Positions 9,331-18,191 are shown, numbered from the stretch's first letter. The stretch: 38,314 nucleotides of DNA from Vibrio tasmaniensis 1F-187 (GCF_000272405.2 NZ_AJZM02000323.1:1-38314); one strand, 5' to 3'. Made by a program: numbers and translations. The notes: generated by a model not told the origin, from the sequence alone.

Positions 9331-10506
9331 ATGCTGAAAACTAATAAGAGCAACATGACGATAATGATGAAACCAGTCCAAGTAATTAGCACTGTTCTTT
9401 TGATATCTGCCAGCCTTTGCGCTGTTCTTTTCTCTGCATCGCCACTTGCCGCATCGAAAGGGGAGCTGAAAGGTGTGTCGAGTGAGATATCTCGTCAACA
9501 AAAAACACTATCCTCACAACAGAAGAAGCTCGACAATTTACAAGCAAACCTCAAGCAACAAGAGCTCTCTATCTCCTTGCTTGAAAAAGCCATTAAAACA
9601 AGTAAGAAACAACTCAATACCGCCAATGCTAATGTTGCTAGCTTAGATAATAAGATTAAAGCGCTTACAACACAGAAAAAAGCCCATACCGACAAGTTAG
9701 AGCAGCTGATTCAGACTTACTACATGACCAGCAGAGCCAAAGCCTCTTCTCACATCTTAAATACTGGCGTTGAAGAAGACCGCATTAGTCACTATTACCA
9801 ACACCTCGCCAAAGCGCGTTCTGCAACAATCAAAACGATCGAACAAACTCAACTTGAATTAGAAGAAAGCCATAAGCAACGCCAACTTGAGCAAGAACAA
9901 ATAGCAGCGCTGTTAAATCAACAGGTAGCAAAGCGCAACAAACTATCGCAGACCCAAACACAGCGTAAAAAGACCGTCGGCAGTATTAAGAAAAACATCT
10001 CTGGCGACAAAAATTACTTAGCCGAACTTCAACGTAATGAAACTCGCCTAAAAGCCGAAATAGCGAAAGCAGAAAAAGCCGCACGAGAGAGACGCAATAC
10101 TGTCCCTATGGATGGCTTAGCCAAACGTAAAGGTAAACTGCCTTGGCCAATCAAAGATAAAGTTCTGCATAACTACGGCTCACGCCAAACTGGTCAAGTA
10201 AATTGGAAAGGCATGGTGATCAAAGCGAAATACGGTCAACAAGTAAAATCCGTATACTCGGGAACGGTCGTATTTGCCGAGTACTTGCGTGGTTATGGTT
10301 TAGTGGTACTGCTTGATCACGGTAAAGGCGACATGACACTGTATGGCTTTAACCAAGCGCTTTTAAAGAAAGAAGGTGACAAGGTTAAAGCGGGTGAGGC
10401 GATAGCTCTCGCCGGTGACACTGGTGGACAAACCCGACCATCGCTGTACTTTGAAATTCGTAGAAACAGCCAAGCTCAAAACCCGAAAAGATGGTTGGTT
10501 CGATAA
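9331..10506 (+). CDS. envC: Murein hydrolase activator EnvC
   Basis: Periplasmic septal protein that activates the amidases AmiA/AmiB during daughter-cell separation. The order is signal peptide (about 14-42, hydrophobic with an ALA-rich end), a long coiled coil rich in Q, K and L (about 45-250), then a C-terminal LytM/M23 fold (about 275-391). The peptidase motifs are degenerate: the expected HxGxD is NWKGMVI and the expected HxH is LYFEIR, which fits the non-enzymatic EnvC role. The start is uncertain: ATG 9331 or ATG 9355, each with an AAGAG a few bases upstream; both keep the signal peptide. The end lies in another degenerate repeat region. Confidence 0.92.
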   Translation: MLKTNKSNMTIMMKPVQVISTVLLISASLCAVLFSASPLAASKGELKGVSSEISRQQKTLSSQQKKLDNLQANLKQQELSISLLEKAIKTSKKQLNTANANVASLDNKIKALTTQKKAHTDKLEQLIQTYYMTSRAKASSHILNTGVEEDRISHYYQHLAKARSATIKTIEQTQLELEESHKQRQLEQEQIAALLNQQVAKRNKLSQTQTQRKKTVGSIKKNISGDKNYLAELQRNETRLKAEIAKAEKAARERRNTVPMDGLAKRKGKLPWPIKDKVLHNYGSRQTGQVNWKGMVIKAKYGQQVKSVYSGTVVFAEYLRGYGLVVLLDHGKGDMTLYGFNQALLKKEGDKVKAGEAIALAGDTGGQTRPSLYFEIRRNSQAQNPKRWLVR

Positions 10507-10720
10507 AGAGCAAATACGGGATGCGAGTAACCGAGAGAAGAAAAGCAAAACCAAGTCGTTGGAACCTCTGAACTCGCATTTATCAGACTGAGTCATTCCA
10601 GAATTGAAGAACTAAATATCTGGAATCTCTACCTCATACTGCCGTGAATCACCTTTCGAAACACGACATAAAAAGATTCACTATCACGCTCGTCCCTCGC
10701 TGTAGGGAATAACGCACTAC
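10507..10720. repeat. Degenerate copy of the AGATACGA-type intergenic repeat
   Basis: The region between envC and the convergent TetR gene holds fragments like those in the gpsA-cysE element. It starts with GAGCAAATACGGGATGCGAG and shares ATCTGGAATCTC with the other copy (10617-10628 here, near 8368-8379 there). An 8-base-pair hairpin (10595-10602 with 10619-10626) is present. It appears decayed, with no full-length nested fold. Confidence 0.45.
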
Positions 10721-10743
10721 TTAAAATATACTTTTTAAGCAGA

Positions 10744-11388
10744 CTACTTAGAGTTCAACGCTCTCACACCATCTTCTAGCAATGTCAGTTGCTCAAAGCC
10801 TTGAGTCGTTGCAATCGGCTTAACCGTAGCGATCATCTGCAACATTCCTTGATGCACAACTTGCTCAGTAATTTGAGCTTTTGGGGACATCGCCGACTGA
10901 TACGCCAACCAACCTGATGCGATCAAGTGAAGAGATGTGACCATCGACTTCATTTCTGCATCTGTTGCCTTTAGCAAATTCAACTCAACAAATACTCTCA
11001 TAATATCCACAAGATTCGTTTGCAGCTTTTCTTGAACGGCCATGTAATCAAGATGCAGTTTTTCATCACGAGACAATATTTCAGGCAGGTTCGCATAGAA
11101 GAATCGGTACTTCCACATCAGCGTGAAGATGGAATCTAAGTAGCTCTTTAGTAGCGTCAGGCTTTCTTGCTGCCCTTGAATCGGAGTAAATCTTTCAAGT
11201 AACTCTGTCGAGTAGAGAGTAAAGATATCACGTACAATTTCTTGTTTGTTGCGGAAGTGGTAGTAGAGGTTTCCGGGGCTGATTTCGATGTGTTCAGCAA
11301 TATGATTGGTCGTAATACTACGCTCGCCGTGCTCATTAAAAAGCTCTAGAGCTGCGTAAACAATCTTGTCACGTGTTTTCATTAGCAT
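10744..11388 (-). CDS. TetR/AcrR-family transcriptional regulator
   Basis: 214-residue DNA-binding regulator. The N-terminal helix-turn-helix is clear (TRDKIVYAALELFNEHG, then SPGNLYYHF with the usual tyrosine pair), and the C-terminal ligand domain is unassigned. The ATG at 11388 has AGGGA about six bases upstream; ATG 11382 is a poorer alternative. The gene lies downstream of and on the same strand as the rml/aminotransferase operon but has its own promoter and a perfect 9-base-pair inverted repeat upstream, so autorepression is likely. It converges with envC. Ligand and other targets cannot be inferred; the neighbourhood suggests, but does not show, a link to surface sugars. Confidence 0.85.
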   Translation of the reverse strand: MLMKTRDKIVYAALELFNEHGERSITTNHIAEHIEISPGNLYYHFRNKQEIVRDIFTLYSTELLERFTPIQGQQESLTLLKSYLDSIFTLMWKYRFFYANLPEILSRDEKLHLDYMAVQEKLQTNLVDIMRVFVELNLLKATDAEMKSMVTSLHLIASGWLAYQSAMSPKAQITEQVVHQGMLQMIATVKPIATTQGFEQLTLLEDGVRALNSK

Positions 11389-11402
11389 TAGTATCCCTAT
11401 CC

Positions 11403-11432
11403 GTTTAGTGGTTCAGTATATCGCCACTAAAC
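11403..11432 (-). promoter_or_regulatory. Predicted TetR operator overlapping the -10 box
   Basis: Perfect inverted repeat GTTTAGTGG (11403-11411) and CCACTAAAC (11424-11432) with a 12-base spacer. On the minus strand the spacer contains TATACT (11415-11420 in window coordinates), a good -10 hexamer reading into the TetR gene; a -35 box is weak. Binding here would block the regulator's own promoter. A second short inverted repeat (11440-11445 with 11457-11462) lies just upstream. Confidence 0.75.
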
Positions 11433-11489
11433 AGATAGATCGACCTGTTCACATCTGGTCGAATTAGCTATAGCTACATGGCAGACAGT

Positions 11490-12614
11490 TTATTTACTGT
11501 ACTTTTTCACCATGTTTACTACATTTACTACATCATGCCTTGTTATGCCCATATGCATTGGCAATGAAATGATTTCATTACTGGCTATCAAAGCTTTTGG
11601 GCAACGACCAGATTTTTCATACATTTTGTACTCTGAATTATCTGTATAATGCACACCTGGATAGATATCATTTTCATTTAGCTTGATTAGTAACTCATCT
11701 CGATTTGAAACTCGTATTTGAAGTAAATGTGTCGATGATTCACACCCTTGAGCAATCGGAACTATTTTTACATTATCACATTCAGATAACTCTTCACGAT
11801 ACCACTTAGCTAACTGTCTGCGATAAGAATTATCATTATCCAAGTATTTAAGTGCAACTAAAGCCATACCGGCCATAATTGAGTTGCCATGATATTTAAA
11901 GCCTAAATCTTCAACATCATATTTCCACTTATAAGCACCTTGTGCGGCTGTACGCGCGTAAGTATCTTTATTAATACCCAACCAAGTTAGTTTACGTGCT
12001 AACGCATCATATTCTGGGTTCTGAAAACAAATCATTCCAGAGTCAGCTGTAGGCATATTTTTTACAGCTTGATAACTAAACACGGTGACATCAGCATTAT
12101 AACCTACGTGCTTTCCCTCAAACCTTGACCCGGCCATGTGCGCCGCATCTAATACTAGAGCCAACCCACGCTCTTTACACAGCTTTGCCACCGCTTCAAG
12201 TTGACCAGTATTTCCACCGAGCCCCACAAAAACAACAGCTTTAGTCTTATCTGTTATCTTTTCTTCAATACTCTGAGGGTCTAAGCATAAGTACTCATCA
12301 ACATCAGCAAAAATAGGCTCTAGACCAGCGTACTTAATAGCGTGGTTAGTAGAGACAAATGTTAAAGATGCAGATATAACTTCATCGCCATCACTCCAAT
12401 TATGCGCACGCTTCAAGACTTCAAATGCGAGGTGAAGGCCCGCTGTTGCTGAACTCAAAAAGTGAGCATGAGGTAGGCTAGTATACTTTTTCCATTCATC
12501 CTCAATTTCGACAGTTTTAAAGCCCATTCCTGTCCAGCCTTTTTCTAGGCACTCTCTTACATGCTCTAGACACTCATCAACACGAAACTTTGGAACAAAT
12601 AATTGCGTTGTCAT
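11490..12614 (-). CDS. DegT/DnrJ/EryC1/StrS-family sugar aminotransferase
   Basis: PLP-dependent transaminase that places an amino group on a keto sugar nucleotide. The 374-residue protein has the family layout: substrate region GWTGMGFKT (about 27-35), LSSATAGLHLAFEVL, the PLP aspartate in LVLDAAHMAG, and the Schiff-base lysine in FSYQAVKNMPTADSG. It is the last gene of the rmlB-rmlA-rmlC operon, 18 bases after rmlC, so its substrate is probably a dTDP-4-keto-6-deoxy sugar. The position aminated (C3 or C4) cannot be told from the sequence. The product would be an amino sugar for O-antigen. Confidence 0.88.
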   Translation of the reverse strand: MTTQLFVPKFRVDECLEHVRECLEKGWTGMGFKTVEIEDEWKKYTSLPHAHFLSSATAGLHLAFEVLKRAHNWSDGDEVISASLTFVSTNHAIKYAGLEPIFADVDEYLCLDPQSIEEKITDKTKAVVFVGLGGNTGQLEAVAKLCKERGLALVLDAAHMAGSRFEGKHVGYNADVTVFSYQAVKNMPTADSGMICFQNPEYDALARKLTWLGINKDTYARTAAQGAYKWKYDVEDLGFKYHGNSIMAGMALVALKYLDNDNSYRRQLAKWYREELSECDNVKIVPIAQGCESSTHLLQIRVSNRDELLIKLNENDIYPGVHYTDNSEYKMYEKSGRCPKALIASNEIISLPMHMGITRHDVVNVVNMVKKYSK

Positions 12615-12632
12615 CTTATAAAGCCTTATTTT

Positions 12633-13178
12633 TTAGAAATGCTCAGCATCTTTAAGTAGCAGCCCATTCTTGTCTTTATCTGAAACGATCAAACTTTCTT
12701 CATCTAATTGCCAATCGATCTTTAATTCTGGATCATTCCAGGCAATAGAACGTTCACTTTGTGGGAAGTAATAATCGGTTGTTTTATACAAAAACTCGAC
12801 TTCATCTGTCAACGTCAGAAAACCATGAGCAAAACCCTCAGGGATCCATAATTGCTTCTTATTCTCCTGACTCAGTTCAAACGATTGCCACTGTTTATAG
12901 GTTGGAGAGTCAGCCCGTAGATCGACCACGACATCTAAAACTTTTCCACGGACAACTCGAACAAGTTTGCCTTGCGGGTGCTGTATTTGATAATGCAGGC
13001 CTCGAAGCACAGCCTTACCTGATTTAGAGTGGTTATCTTGAACAAATTGAACGCTTCGGCCAATTAATTTTTCAAAGTTTGAATGATTGAAGCTTTCCAT
13101 AAAAAAGCCTCTCTCATCTTCAAAAACTTTAGGCTCAATTATCAAAATGTCTTTTAATTTAGTCTTAGTTGCTTTCAC
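12633..13178 (-). CDS. rmlC: dTDP-4-dehydrorhamnose 3,5-epimerase (RmlC)
   Basis: Cupin-fold epimerase acting on dTDP-4-keto-6-deoxyglucose. The 181-residue protein starts with the family pattern ([18 protein letters not shown]), and carries [18 protein letters not shown] with the catalytic histidine and [12 protein letters not shown] with the conserved aspartate-arginine pair. It overlaps rmlA by 14 bases. Its sequence fits RmlC rather than the 3,4-ketoisomerases (FdtA/QdtA), so the downstream aminotransferase may work on an epimerised L-configured intermediate, or RmlD may be encoded elsewhere. Confidence 0.93.
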   Translation of the reverse strand: MKATKTKLKDILIIEPKVFEDERGFFMESFNHSNFEKLIGRSVQFVQDNHSKSGKAVLRGLHYQIQHPQGKLVRVVRGKVLDVVVDLRADSPTYKQWQSFELSQENKKQLWIPEGFAHGFLTLTDEVEFLYKTTDYYFPQSERSIAWNDPELKIDWQLDEESLIVSDKDKNGLLLKDAEHF

Positions 13179-14040
13179 TGTTTACAAGCCTCTCTAGATA
13201 TTGTCCATATTCATTCTTTAGCATAGGCTTTGCTAAGTTTGATATATCCTGGCTACTTAACCACCCATTACGCCAAGCTATTTCTTCTAAACAAGCAACC
13301 TTTAGCCCTTGTACATTTTCGATGGTTTGCACAAAAGATGAAGCCTCATGAAGGCTTTCGTGAGTACCTGTATCTAGCCACGCAAAACCACGACCTAATA
13401 GCTCTACATTCAGTGAGCCATCGTTTAGGTACATTTCATTGATAGTGGTAATTTCTAACTCACCTCGATGAGATGGCTTTACTTTTTTTGCCATTTCTAC
13501 AACTCGATTATCGTAGAAATACAAACCAGTTACCGCATAGCTAGATTTTGGCACATCAGGCTTTTCTTCGATCGAAACAGCTCTCATTTTTTCGTCAAAT
13601 TCGACCACACCAAAACGCTCAGGATCTTTGACTTGATAACCAAAAACAGTTGCTCCAGACTCTTTTGAAGCTGCATTTTGTAGAGTTCTAGAAAAAGCCT
13701 GACCATAGAAGATGTTATCCCCTAACACCAAACAAACACTGTCATCACCAATAAACTCTTCACCTATGATAAAGGCTTGCGCTAAACCATCTGGGCTTGG
13801 TTGAATTGCATACTCAAGGTTGATGCCAAAATCTGAGCCATCACCAAGTAGGCGTTGGAAACCAGCGTTATCTTCAGGTGTCGTAATAATTAAAATATCT
13901 TTGATACCAGCTAGCATTAACGTCGAGATTGGGTAAAAAACCATCGGCTTATCGTAGATGGGCAAAAGCTGTTTTGATACGCCGCGAGTGAGTGGATACA
14001 ACCGCGTGCCTGAGCCTCCAGCAAGAACAATCCCTTTCAT
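13165..14040 (-). CDS. rmlA: Glucose-1-phosphate thymidylyltransferase (RmlA)
   Basis: Makes dTDP-glucose from glucose-1-phosphate and dTTP. 291 residues, normal for the family. The N-terminal signature [20 protein letters not shown], the metal-binding VLGDNIFYG and the sugar-binding EEKPDVPKS segment are intact. It overlaps rmlB upstream by one base and rmlC downstream by 14 bases, so all three are translationally linked. Confidence 0.96.
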   Translation of the reverse strand: MKGIVLAGGSGTRLYPLTRGVSKQLLPIYDKPMVFYPISTLMLAGIKDILIITTPEDNAGFQRLLGDGSDFGINLEYAIQPSPDGLAQAFIIGEEFIGDDSVCLVLGDNIFYGQAFSRTLQNAASKESGATVFGYQVKDPERFGVVEFDEKMRAVSIEEKPDVPKSSYAVTGLYFYDNRVVEMAKKVKPSHRGELEITTINEMYLNDGSLNVELLGRGFAWLDTGTHESLHEASSFVQTIENVQGLKVACLEEIAWRNGWLSSQDISNLAKPMLKNEYGQYLERLVNSESN

Positions 14041-15134
14041 TACTTATCAACCTTACCATTTACAACTAAATCTGAAGAAACACCTAAGCGTTCACCAGCG
14101 TAAGAGCCATCTAATACTCGTGACCACCATTGTTTATTATCTAAGTACCACTCGACAGTTTTACGAATACCTGATTCGAAAGTTTCTTCTGGCTTCCAAC
14201 CCAATTCTCGTTCAATCTTTGACGCATCGATGGCGTAGCGTACATCATGCCCAGGCCTATCAGTGACATAAGTTATTAAGTCAAGGTAGTTACCCACACC
14301 GTCTGGCTTATTGGGCACCAACTCTTCAAGTAATGTACAGATCGTTTTTACTACATCAATGTTTGCTTTTTCATTGTGACCACCAATGTTATAGGTTTCA
14401 CCTACCTCACCTTCAGTGACCACCTTGTACAACGCTCGAGCGTGGTCTTCGACAAATAACCAATCACGGATTTGCATACCGTTGCCATACACTGGCAGAG
14501 GTTTTCCATCGAGTGCATTCAAGATCATCAATGGGATTAATTTTTCAGGGAAGTGGTAAGGGCCGTAGTTATTTGAGCAATTAGTTACGACGGTTGGTAA
14601 ACCATAGGTGCGTAGCCAAGCTCGGACGAGATGATCAGAAGAAGCTTTCGAAGCTGAGTATGGGCTTGATGGCTCATACGACGTCGTCTCGGTAAACAAG
14701 TCATCCGTACCTTCTAAGTCGCCATAGACTTCGTCAGTAGAGATATGGTGGAAACGAAAATCCGCTTTATCACTTTCAGAGAGTTCATTCCAATAGGCTC
14801 TAGTCGCTTCAAGTAATGTATATGTACCAACAATATTAGTTTCGATAAATGCAGCAGGGCCGTCAATCGAACGGTCAACATGAGATTCAGCCGCCAAGTG
14901 CATCACCGCATCGGGTTTATGCTGTTCAAATATACGGTCTAGTTCAGTACGATTACAAATGTCGACCGCTTCAAATGCATAGCGCTCATGGTCTTCAAGC
15001 TCAACAAGAGACTCTAAGTTACCTGCATAAGTTAATTTATCGACATTAATAACACTATCAGATGTATCGTTAATAATGTGACGAATGACCGCAGAACCGA
15101 TAAAACCAGCACCGCCTGTGACTAATATCTTCAT
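14040..15134 (-). CDS. rmlB: dTDP-glucose 4,6-dehydratase (RmlB)
   Basis: Converts dTDP-glucose to dTDP-4-keto-6-deoxyglucose. Short-chain dehydrogenase fold with the NAD site [14 protein letters not shown] at residues 7-20, [15 protein letters not shown], the active-site STDEVYGDL and the catalytic YSASKAS near residue 168. 364 residues, normal. It is the first gene of the rmlB-A-C-aminotransferase operon. Its leader is long and contains an ops-like sequence. Confidence 0.96.
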   Translation of the reverse strand: MKILVTGGAGFIGSAVIRHIINDTSDSVINVDKLTYAGNLESLVELEDHERYAFEAVDICNRTELDRIFEQHKPDAVMHLAAESHVDRSIDGPAAFIETNIVGTYTLLEATRAYWNELSESDKADFRFHHISTDEVYGDLEGTDDLFTETTSYEPSSPYSASKASSDHLVRAWLRTYGLPTVVTNCSNNYGPYHFPEKLIPLMILNALDGKPLPVYGNGMQIRDWLFVEDHARALYKVVTEGEVGETYNIGGHNEKANIDVVKTICTLLEELVPNKPDGVGNYLDLITYVTDRPGHDVRYAIDASKIERELGWKPEETFESGIRKTVEWYLDNKQWWSRVLDGSYAGERLGVSSDLVVNGKVDK

Positions 15135-15477
15135 AAAAACCCTAAAATATAAAGTGACAAAACTCTTTTCATTGTGTAACTCAGTCGCTCGCTATTCAAG
15201 TAGAGTTTGAGCTATTAGCACCAACTCTAAGTTTCATTAACTCAAATAGCTCCGAGTCAATTACTACCGCAATAAATCTCATGCGATGACCTTCGCACAA
15301 ACTCGTAAAGTAGAGAACTATCATACTAGCCTCCATAAACTCGAGTTTGAGATAAGTAATAATGACTAGATTAACACAATCATATCACACTAGAATTAAA
15401 GAATTATTCCGCTAGCTCGCTTCGTTTGTTCCTTGCTATACTCGTGTGAGTTTGTATTCAAAAAAGTAGGAAGAAAT
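15135..15477. promoter_or_regulatory. Divergent rmlB / gmhD control region
   Basis: 343 bases without a gene. For gmhD (plus) an extended -10 TGCTATACT lies at 15434-15442 with no clear -35. For rmlB (minus) an extended -10 TGATATGAT lies at 15387-15379, which would give a leader of about 240 bases. Inside that leader a small hairpin (15282-15286 with 15293-15297) is followed by TGCGGTAGTAA (15271-15261), a partial match to ops. A 12-base palindrome AAACTCGAGTTT lies at 15337-15348. An 8-bp inverted pair GAGCTATT/AATAGCTC also occurs in this leader. Confidence 0.5.
15261..15271 (-). promoter_or_regulatory. ops-like sequence in the rmlB leader (weak)
   Basis: Minus-strand TGCGGTAGTAA matches seven of eight bases of the ops core GGCGGTAG but fails the downstream T. 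It follows a short stem-loop, as the ops core does in JUMPstart sequences, and lies about 127 bases before rmlB. RfaH action here is only a possibility. Confidence 0.35.
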
Positions 15478-16419
15478 ATGATTATCGTAACTGGTGGTGC
15501 AGGCATGATTGGCAGCAATATTGTTAAGGCGCTCAATGAAGCAGGCCACAACGATATTCTAGTTGTCGACAACTTAAAAGATGGCAAAAAATTTAAGAAC
15601 CTGGTTGATCTAGATATCACCGATTACATGGATCGTGATGACTTTCTAACTCAAGTTATGGCTGGTGATGATTTCGGTCATATTGAGGCTATTTTCCATG
15701 AAGGTGCATGTTCTGCGACCACAGAGTGGGATGGCAAATACATGATGCTAAACAACTACGAATACTCGAAAGAGTTACTGCATTACTGTATCGAGCGCGA
15801 GATCCCCTTCTTGTATGCTTCTTCTGCTGCCACTTATGGTGAAACCGATACCTTTATCGAAGAGCCGCAGTACGAAGGCGCGCTAAACGTATACGGCTAT
15901 TCAAAACAGCAATTTGATAACTATGTGCGTCGCCTAACTGCAGATGCAGCCGCGCACAACGAAACGCTTTCTCAAATCACTGGTTTTAGATACTTCAATG
16001 TCTACGGTCCACGTGAACAGCACAAAGGCAGCATGGCCTCTGTCGCATTCCACCTAAACAATCAAATGAACGCAGGTGAAAACCCGAAATTATTCGCAGG
16101 AAGCGAAACCTTCAAGCGTGATTTTGTGTATGTTGGTGATGTTGCGGCCGTAAACCTGTGGTTCTTAAAAAATGGCGTATCAGGTATCTTCAACCTAGGT
16201 ACAGGTAATGCCGAATCATTTGAAGAAGTCGCAAAAGCGGTGATTAAACATCACGGTAAGGGACAGATTGAAACCATCCCATTCCCTGAGCATTTGAAAG
16301 GCGCTTACCAAGAGTTTACTCAAGCTGATTTAACTAAGTTGCGTAATACTGGTTGCGATGTTCAATTTAAATCGGTTGCTGAAGGCGTCAGCGAGTACAT
16401 GCAGTCAGTTAATCGCTAG
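15478..16419 (+). CDS. gmhD: ADP-L-glycero-D-manno-heptose 6-epimerase (GmhD/HldD/RfaD)
   Basis: Last step of ADP-heptose synthesis for the LPS inner core. 313 residues from the ATG at 15478, which has AGGAAG five bases upstream and begins [14 protein letters not shown], the NADP-binding signature at the very N-terminus as in E. coli. The catalytic YGYSKQQFD segment follows the SSAATYGE stretch. In many vibrios gmhD marks one border of the O/capsule antigen locus; here the rml operon is divergent from it. A hairpin separates it from lpxM. Confidence 0.96.
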   Translation: MIIVTGGAGMIGSNIVKALNEAGHNDILVVDNLKDGKKFKNLVDLDITDYMDRDDFLTQVMAGDDFGHIEAIFHEGACSATTEWDGKYMMLNNYEYSKELLHYCIEREIPFLYASSAATYGETDTFIEEPQYEGALNVYGYSKQQFDNYVRRLTADAAAHNETLSQITGFRYFNVYGPREQHKGSMASVAFHLNNQMNAGENPKLFAGSETFKRDFVYVGDVAAVNLWFLKNGVSGIFNLGTGNAESFEEVAKAVIKHHGKGQIETIPFPEHLKGAYQEFTQADLTKLRNTGCDVQFKSVAEGVSEYMQSVNR

Positions 16420-16435
16420 ATTACACTCTCCCGAA

Positions 16436-16465
16436 AACAAGCTAACTGTATACTGTTAGCTTGTT
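16436..16465 (+). terminator. Hairpin between gmhD and lpxM (possible weak terminator)
   Basis: Perfect 11-base-pair stem (16436-16446 with 16455-16465) and an eight-base loop, 17 bases after the gmhD stop. The following sequence is not a T-run, so it may instead be a stabilising or attenuating structure. Confidence 0.45.
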
Positions 16466-16494
16466 CAATCTATATCGCCAGTTAAAGGTTTACA

Positions 16495-17448
16495 GTGACA
16501 ACTCAACGCGACGACTACGATCCTAAAGCATACAACCCTAAATTCATCAGTGCGTTTTTATCACCAAAACACTGGGGAACTTGGCTCGGGCTATGCCTAT
16601 GCCTGCCCATTTCTTTGCTGCCAAACTCGATTCGAGTAGCCATCGCAAAATTCGTGGCGACAAAAATGGCGAAGAAGCAACGTGGCTCAGTACAAAAGGC
16701 ACGTATAAACCTCGCGCTTTGTTTTCCAGAAAAGTCTGTTCAAGAGCGTGAAACTATTCTAACCAATTGCCTAACAACTGCTGGCGCCTTTTTACTTGGT
16801 TTTCCTGCTATATCATTACGCAGTAAACGTTGGCTTGAAAGGCACTCAGAAATCATTGGATTAGAACACTTACAGCAGCTACAGCAAGACAATCAAAGTG
16901 CTATTTTGCTAGTACCTCACTCTTGGTGCATCGACATTCCGGCGATCCTTTTAGCTTCAAGAGGCTTACCCGTTTCTGCGATGGCCAATAGCCAGAAAAA
17001 TCCTCTGACCGACTGGTTAATGCACAAGCAAAGAGTTCAGTATGGCGGACGAGTTTATGATCGCAGTGGCGGCATTAAGCCTTTTATCAAATCAGTCAAA
17101 GATGGCTACTTAGGATATTACTTGCCAGATCAAGACCATGGCCCAGAACAAAGTGTATTCTCAGACTTCTTTGCGACTGAAAAAGCAACCTTGCCTGGAC
17201 TTGGAAAACTAGCAAAAGTAAGCCGAGCGAAGATCGTTCCAACCTTTGCCAGCTATAATATTGAGACGGGTAAATACGAAATTGAAATCAAAGCACCCAT
17301 TGAGTTATCCGGCGATGAACATCAAGACGCTAGGGCAATGAATGAAGTCGTTGAAGGTTTTGTTAATCCGAAACCTGAGCAGTACATGTGGATTTTAAAG
17401 TTGTTAAAAACACGTAGGAACAGACAAGACCCATATGTGGGTTATTAA
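16495..17448 (+). CDS. lpxM: Lipid A secondary acyltransferase LpxM (MsbB) family
   Basis: Adds a secondary acyl chain to Kdo-lipid A at the inner membrane. 317 residues; an N-terminal hydrophobic segment (about 31-48), then the catalytic HX4D motif in VPHSWCIDIPA, and the LpxM-type stretches GGIKPFIKSVKDGYLGYYLPD... and QYMWILKLLKTRR. These resemble E. coli LpxM more than LpxL. The start is GTG with AAAGG six bases upstream. A second, LpxL-like paralogue lies at 33870. Which acyl chain it transfers is not readable. Confidence 0.9.
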   Translation: MTTQRDDYDPKAYNPKFISAFLSPKHWGTWLGLCLCLPISLLPNSIRVAIAKFVATKMAKKQRGSVQKARINLALCFPEKSVQERETILTNCLTTAGAFLLGFPAISLRSKRWLERHSEIIGLEHLQQLQQDNQSAILLVPHSWCIDIPAILLASRGLPVSAMANSQKNPLTDWLMHKQRVQYGGRVYDRSGGIKPFIKSVKDGYLGYYLPDQDHGPEQSVFSDFFATEKATLPGLGKLAKVSRAKIVPTFASYNIETGKYEIEIKAPIELSGDEHQDARAMNEVVEGFVNPKPEQYMWILKLLKTRRNRQDPYVGY

Positions 17449-17478
17449 CCTACATATAGGTATAAACCCACACGTAGG
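17429..17478. terminator. Clustered inverted repeats at the lpxM 3' end
   Basis: The last codons of lpxM carry a 14-base palindrome ACCCATATGTGGGT (17429-17442). An alternative outer stem GTGGGTT/AACCCAC (17437-17443 with 17465-17471) encloses a smaller hairpin ACCTA-CATA-TAGGT (17448-17461). The word CACGTAGG occurs at 17411 and again at 17471. No T-run follows. As it separates convergent genes it may act as a transcription barrier. Confidence 0.4.
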
Positions 17479-17509
17479 CATATAGACTCGATTGATTAAT
17501 TAGAAAACT

Positions 17510-18184
17510 CTAGCTAATCAATCGTTTGAAATCTTTTATGTTAATGAAGGCCCCTTGATGCTCTTTGATCTTTTCAAGTGGCCACTCCCACCACTGTTCC
17601 ATTAAAAGAGCTTCCCTTTCGTCTTCAGTAAAGCGCTTCTTAATTTCCTTCGCTGGAACACCACCCACAATACTGAATGCTTCTACATCTTTGGTCACAA
17701 TAGAACCTGTTGCAATCACTGCACCATGCCCGATAGTCACTCCTGGGAATATTTTCACGTCTTCACCAATCCAAACATCGGATCCAACAACAACTTGGTA
17801 ATGCTCCTCAACATACTTAGTATGCGAGTAAATAGTACCTTTGTTAAAATCCAATCCTTGTTTCTGCATCAATCGATGATCTGCTCGATGAAAGCAAGGG
17901 TGAGTCGACACATAATCATTAACCGGGTGGTTATTTAGGACAATTTTCACATTATTAGCAATCGAGCAAAAACGACCTATTTTGACATTGTTCATATTAC
18001 AATGAGTATCAATATAAGTACCGAAGCCAATATATGAAGCATTCACATCACAATCGCTTGCTACAGAGTTACAGCCTTCAAATTGAGTGTCTGTAAAGTT
18101 TGATTTTCGAGAAAGGAAGTTCTTCTGTTTTTTTTGATCACGAATGAATATTAGCTTCTTAATCTTGCGTATGATTTTTTTCAT
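17510..18184 (-). CDS. Hexapeptide-repeat O-acetyltransferase (CatB/WcaF-like)
   Basis: Left-handed beta-helix acetyltransferase, about 224 residues from the ATG at 18184. Hexapeptide turns (IGRFCSIANNVKIV, IGEDVKIFPGVTIGHGAVI, IVGGVPAKEI) and the catalytic histidine region LNNHPV place it with the xenobiotic/polysaccharide O-acetyltransferases. It is the last gene of a minus-strand run after coaD and two glycosyltransferases, so an LPS-core sugar is the likely acceptor. An ATG at 18202 overlaps the end of the upstream gene by 11 bases and is an equally possible start; ribosome sites are weak at both. Confidence 0.82.
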   Translation of the reverse strand: MKKIIRKIKKLIFIRDQKKQKNFLSRKSNFTDTQFEGCNSVASDCDVNASYIGFGTYIDTHCNMNNVKIGRFCSIANNVKIVLNNHPVNDYVSTHPCFHRADHRLMQKQGLDFNKGTIYSHTKYVEEHYQVVVGSDVWIGEDVKIFPGVTIGHGAVIATGSIVTKDVEAFSIVGGVPAKEIKKRFTEDEREALLMEQWWEWPLEKIKEHQGAFINIKDFKRLIS

Positions 18185-18191
18185 AATGAGT

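Noticed and set aside
9331..10506. EnvC as an active M23 endopeptidase
   Set aside because: Both metal-binding motifs are degenerate, as in activator proteins of this family.
10708..10740. AT-rich inverted repeat before the TetR stop as a terminator
   Set aside because: The stem is almost all A-T pairs and has no clear U-run; too weak to call.
12633..13178. Reading the rmlC gene as a 3,4-ketoisomerase (FdtA/QdtA)
   Set aside because: The sequence carries the RmlC landmarks ([21 protein letters not shown]) and the RmlC length.
15337..15348. Palindrome AAACTCGAGTTT as an operator
   Set aside because: A single 12-base palindrome without a nearby regulator or second copy; listed only as part of the control region.
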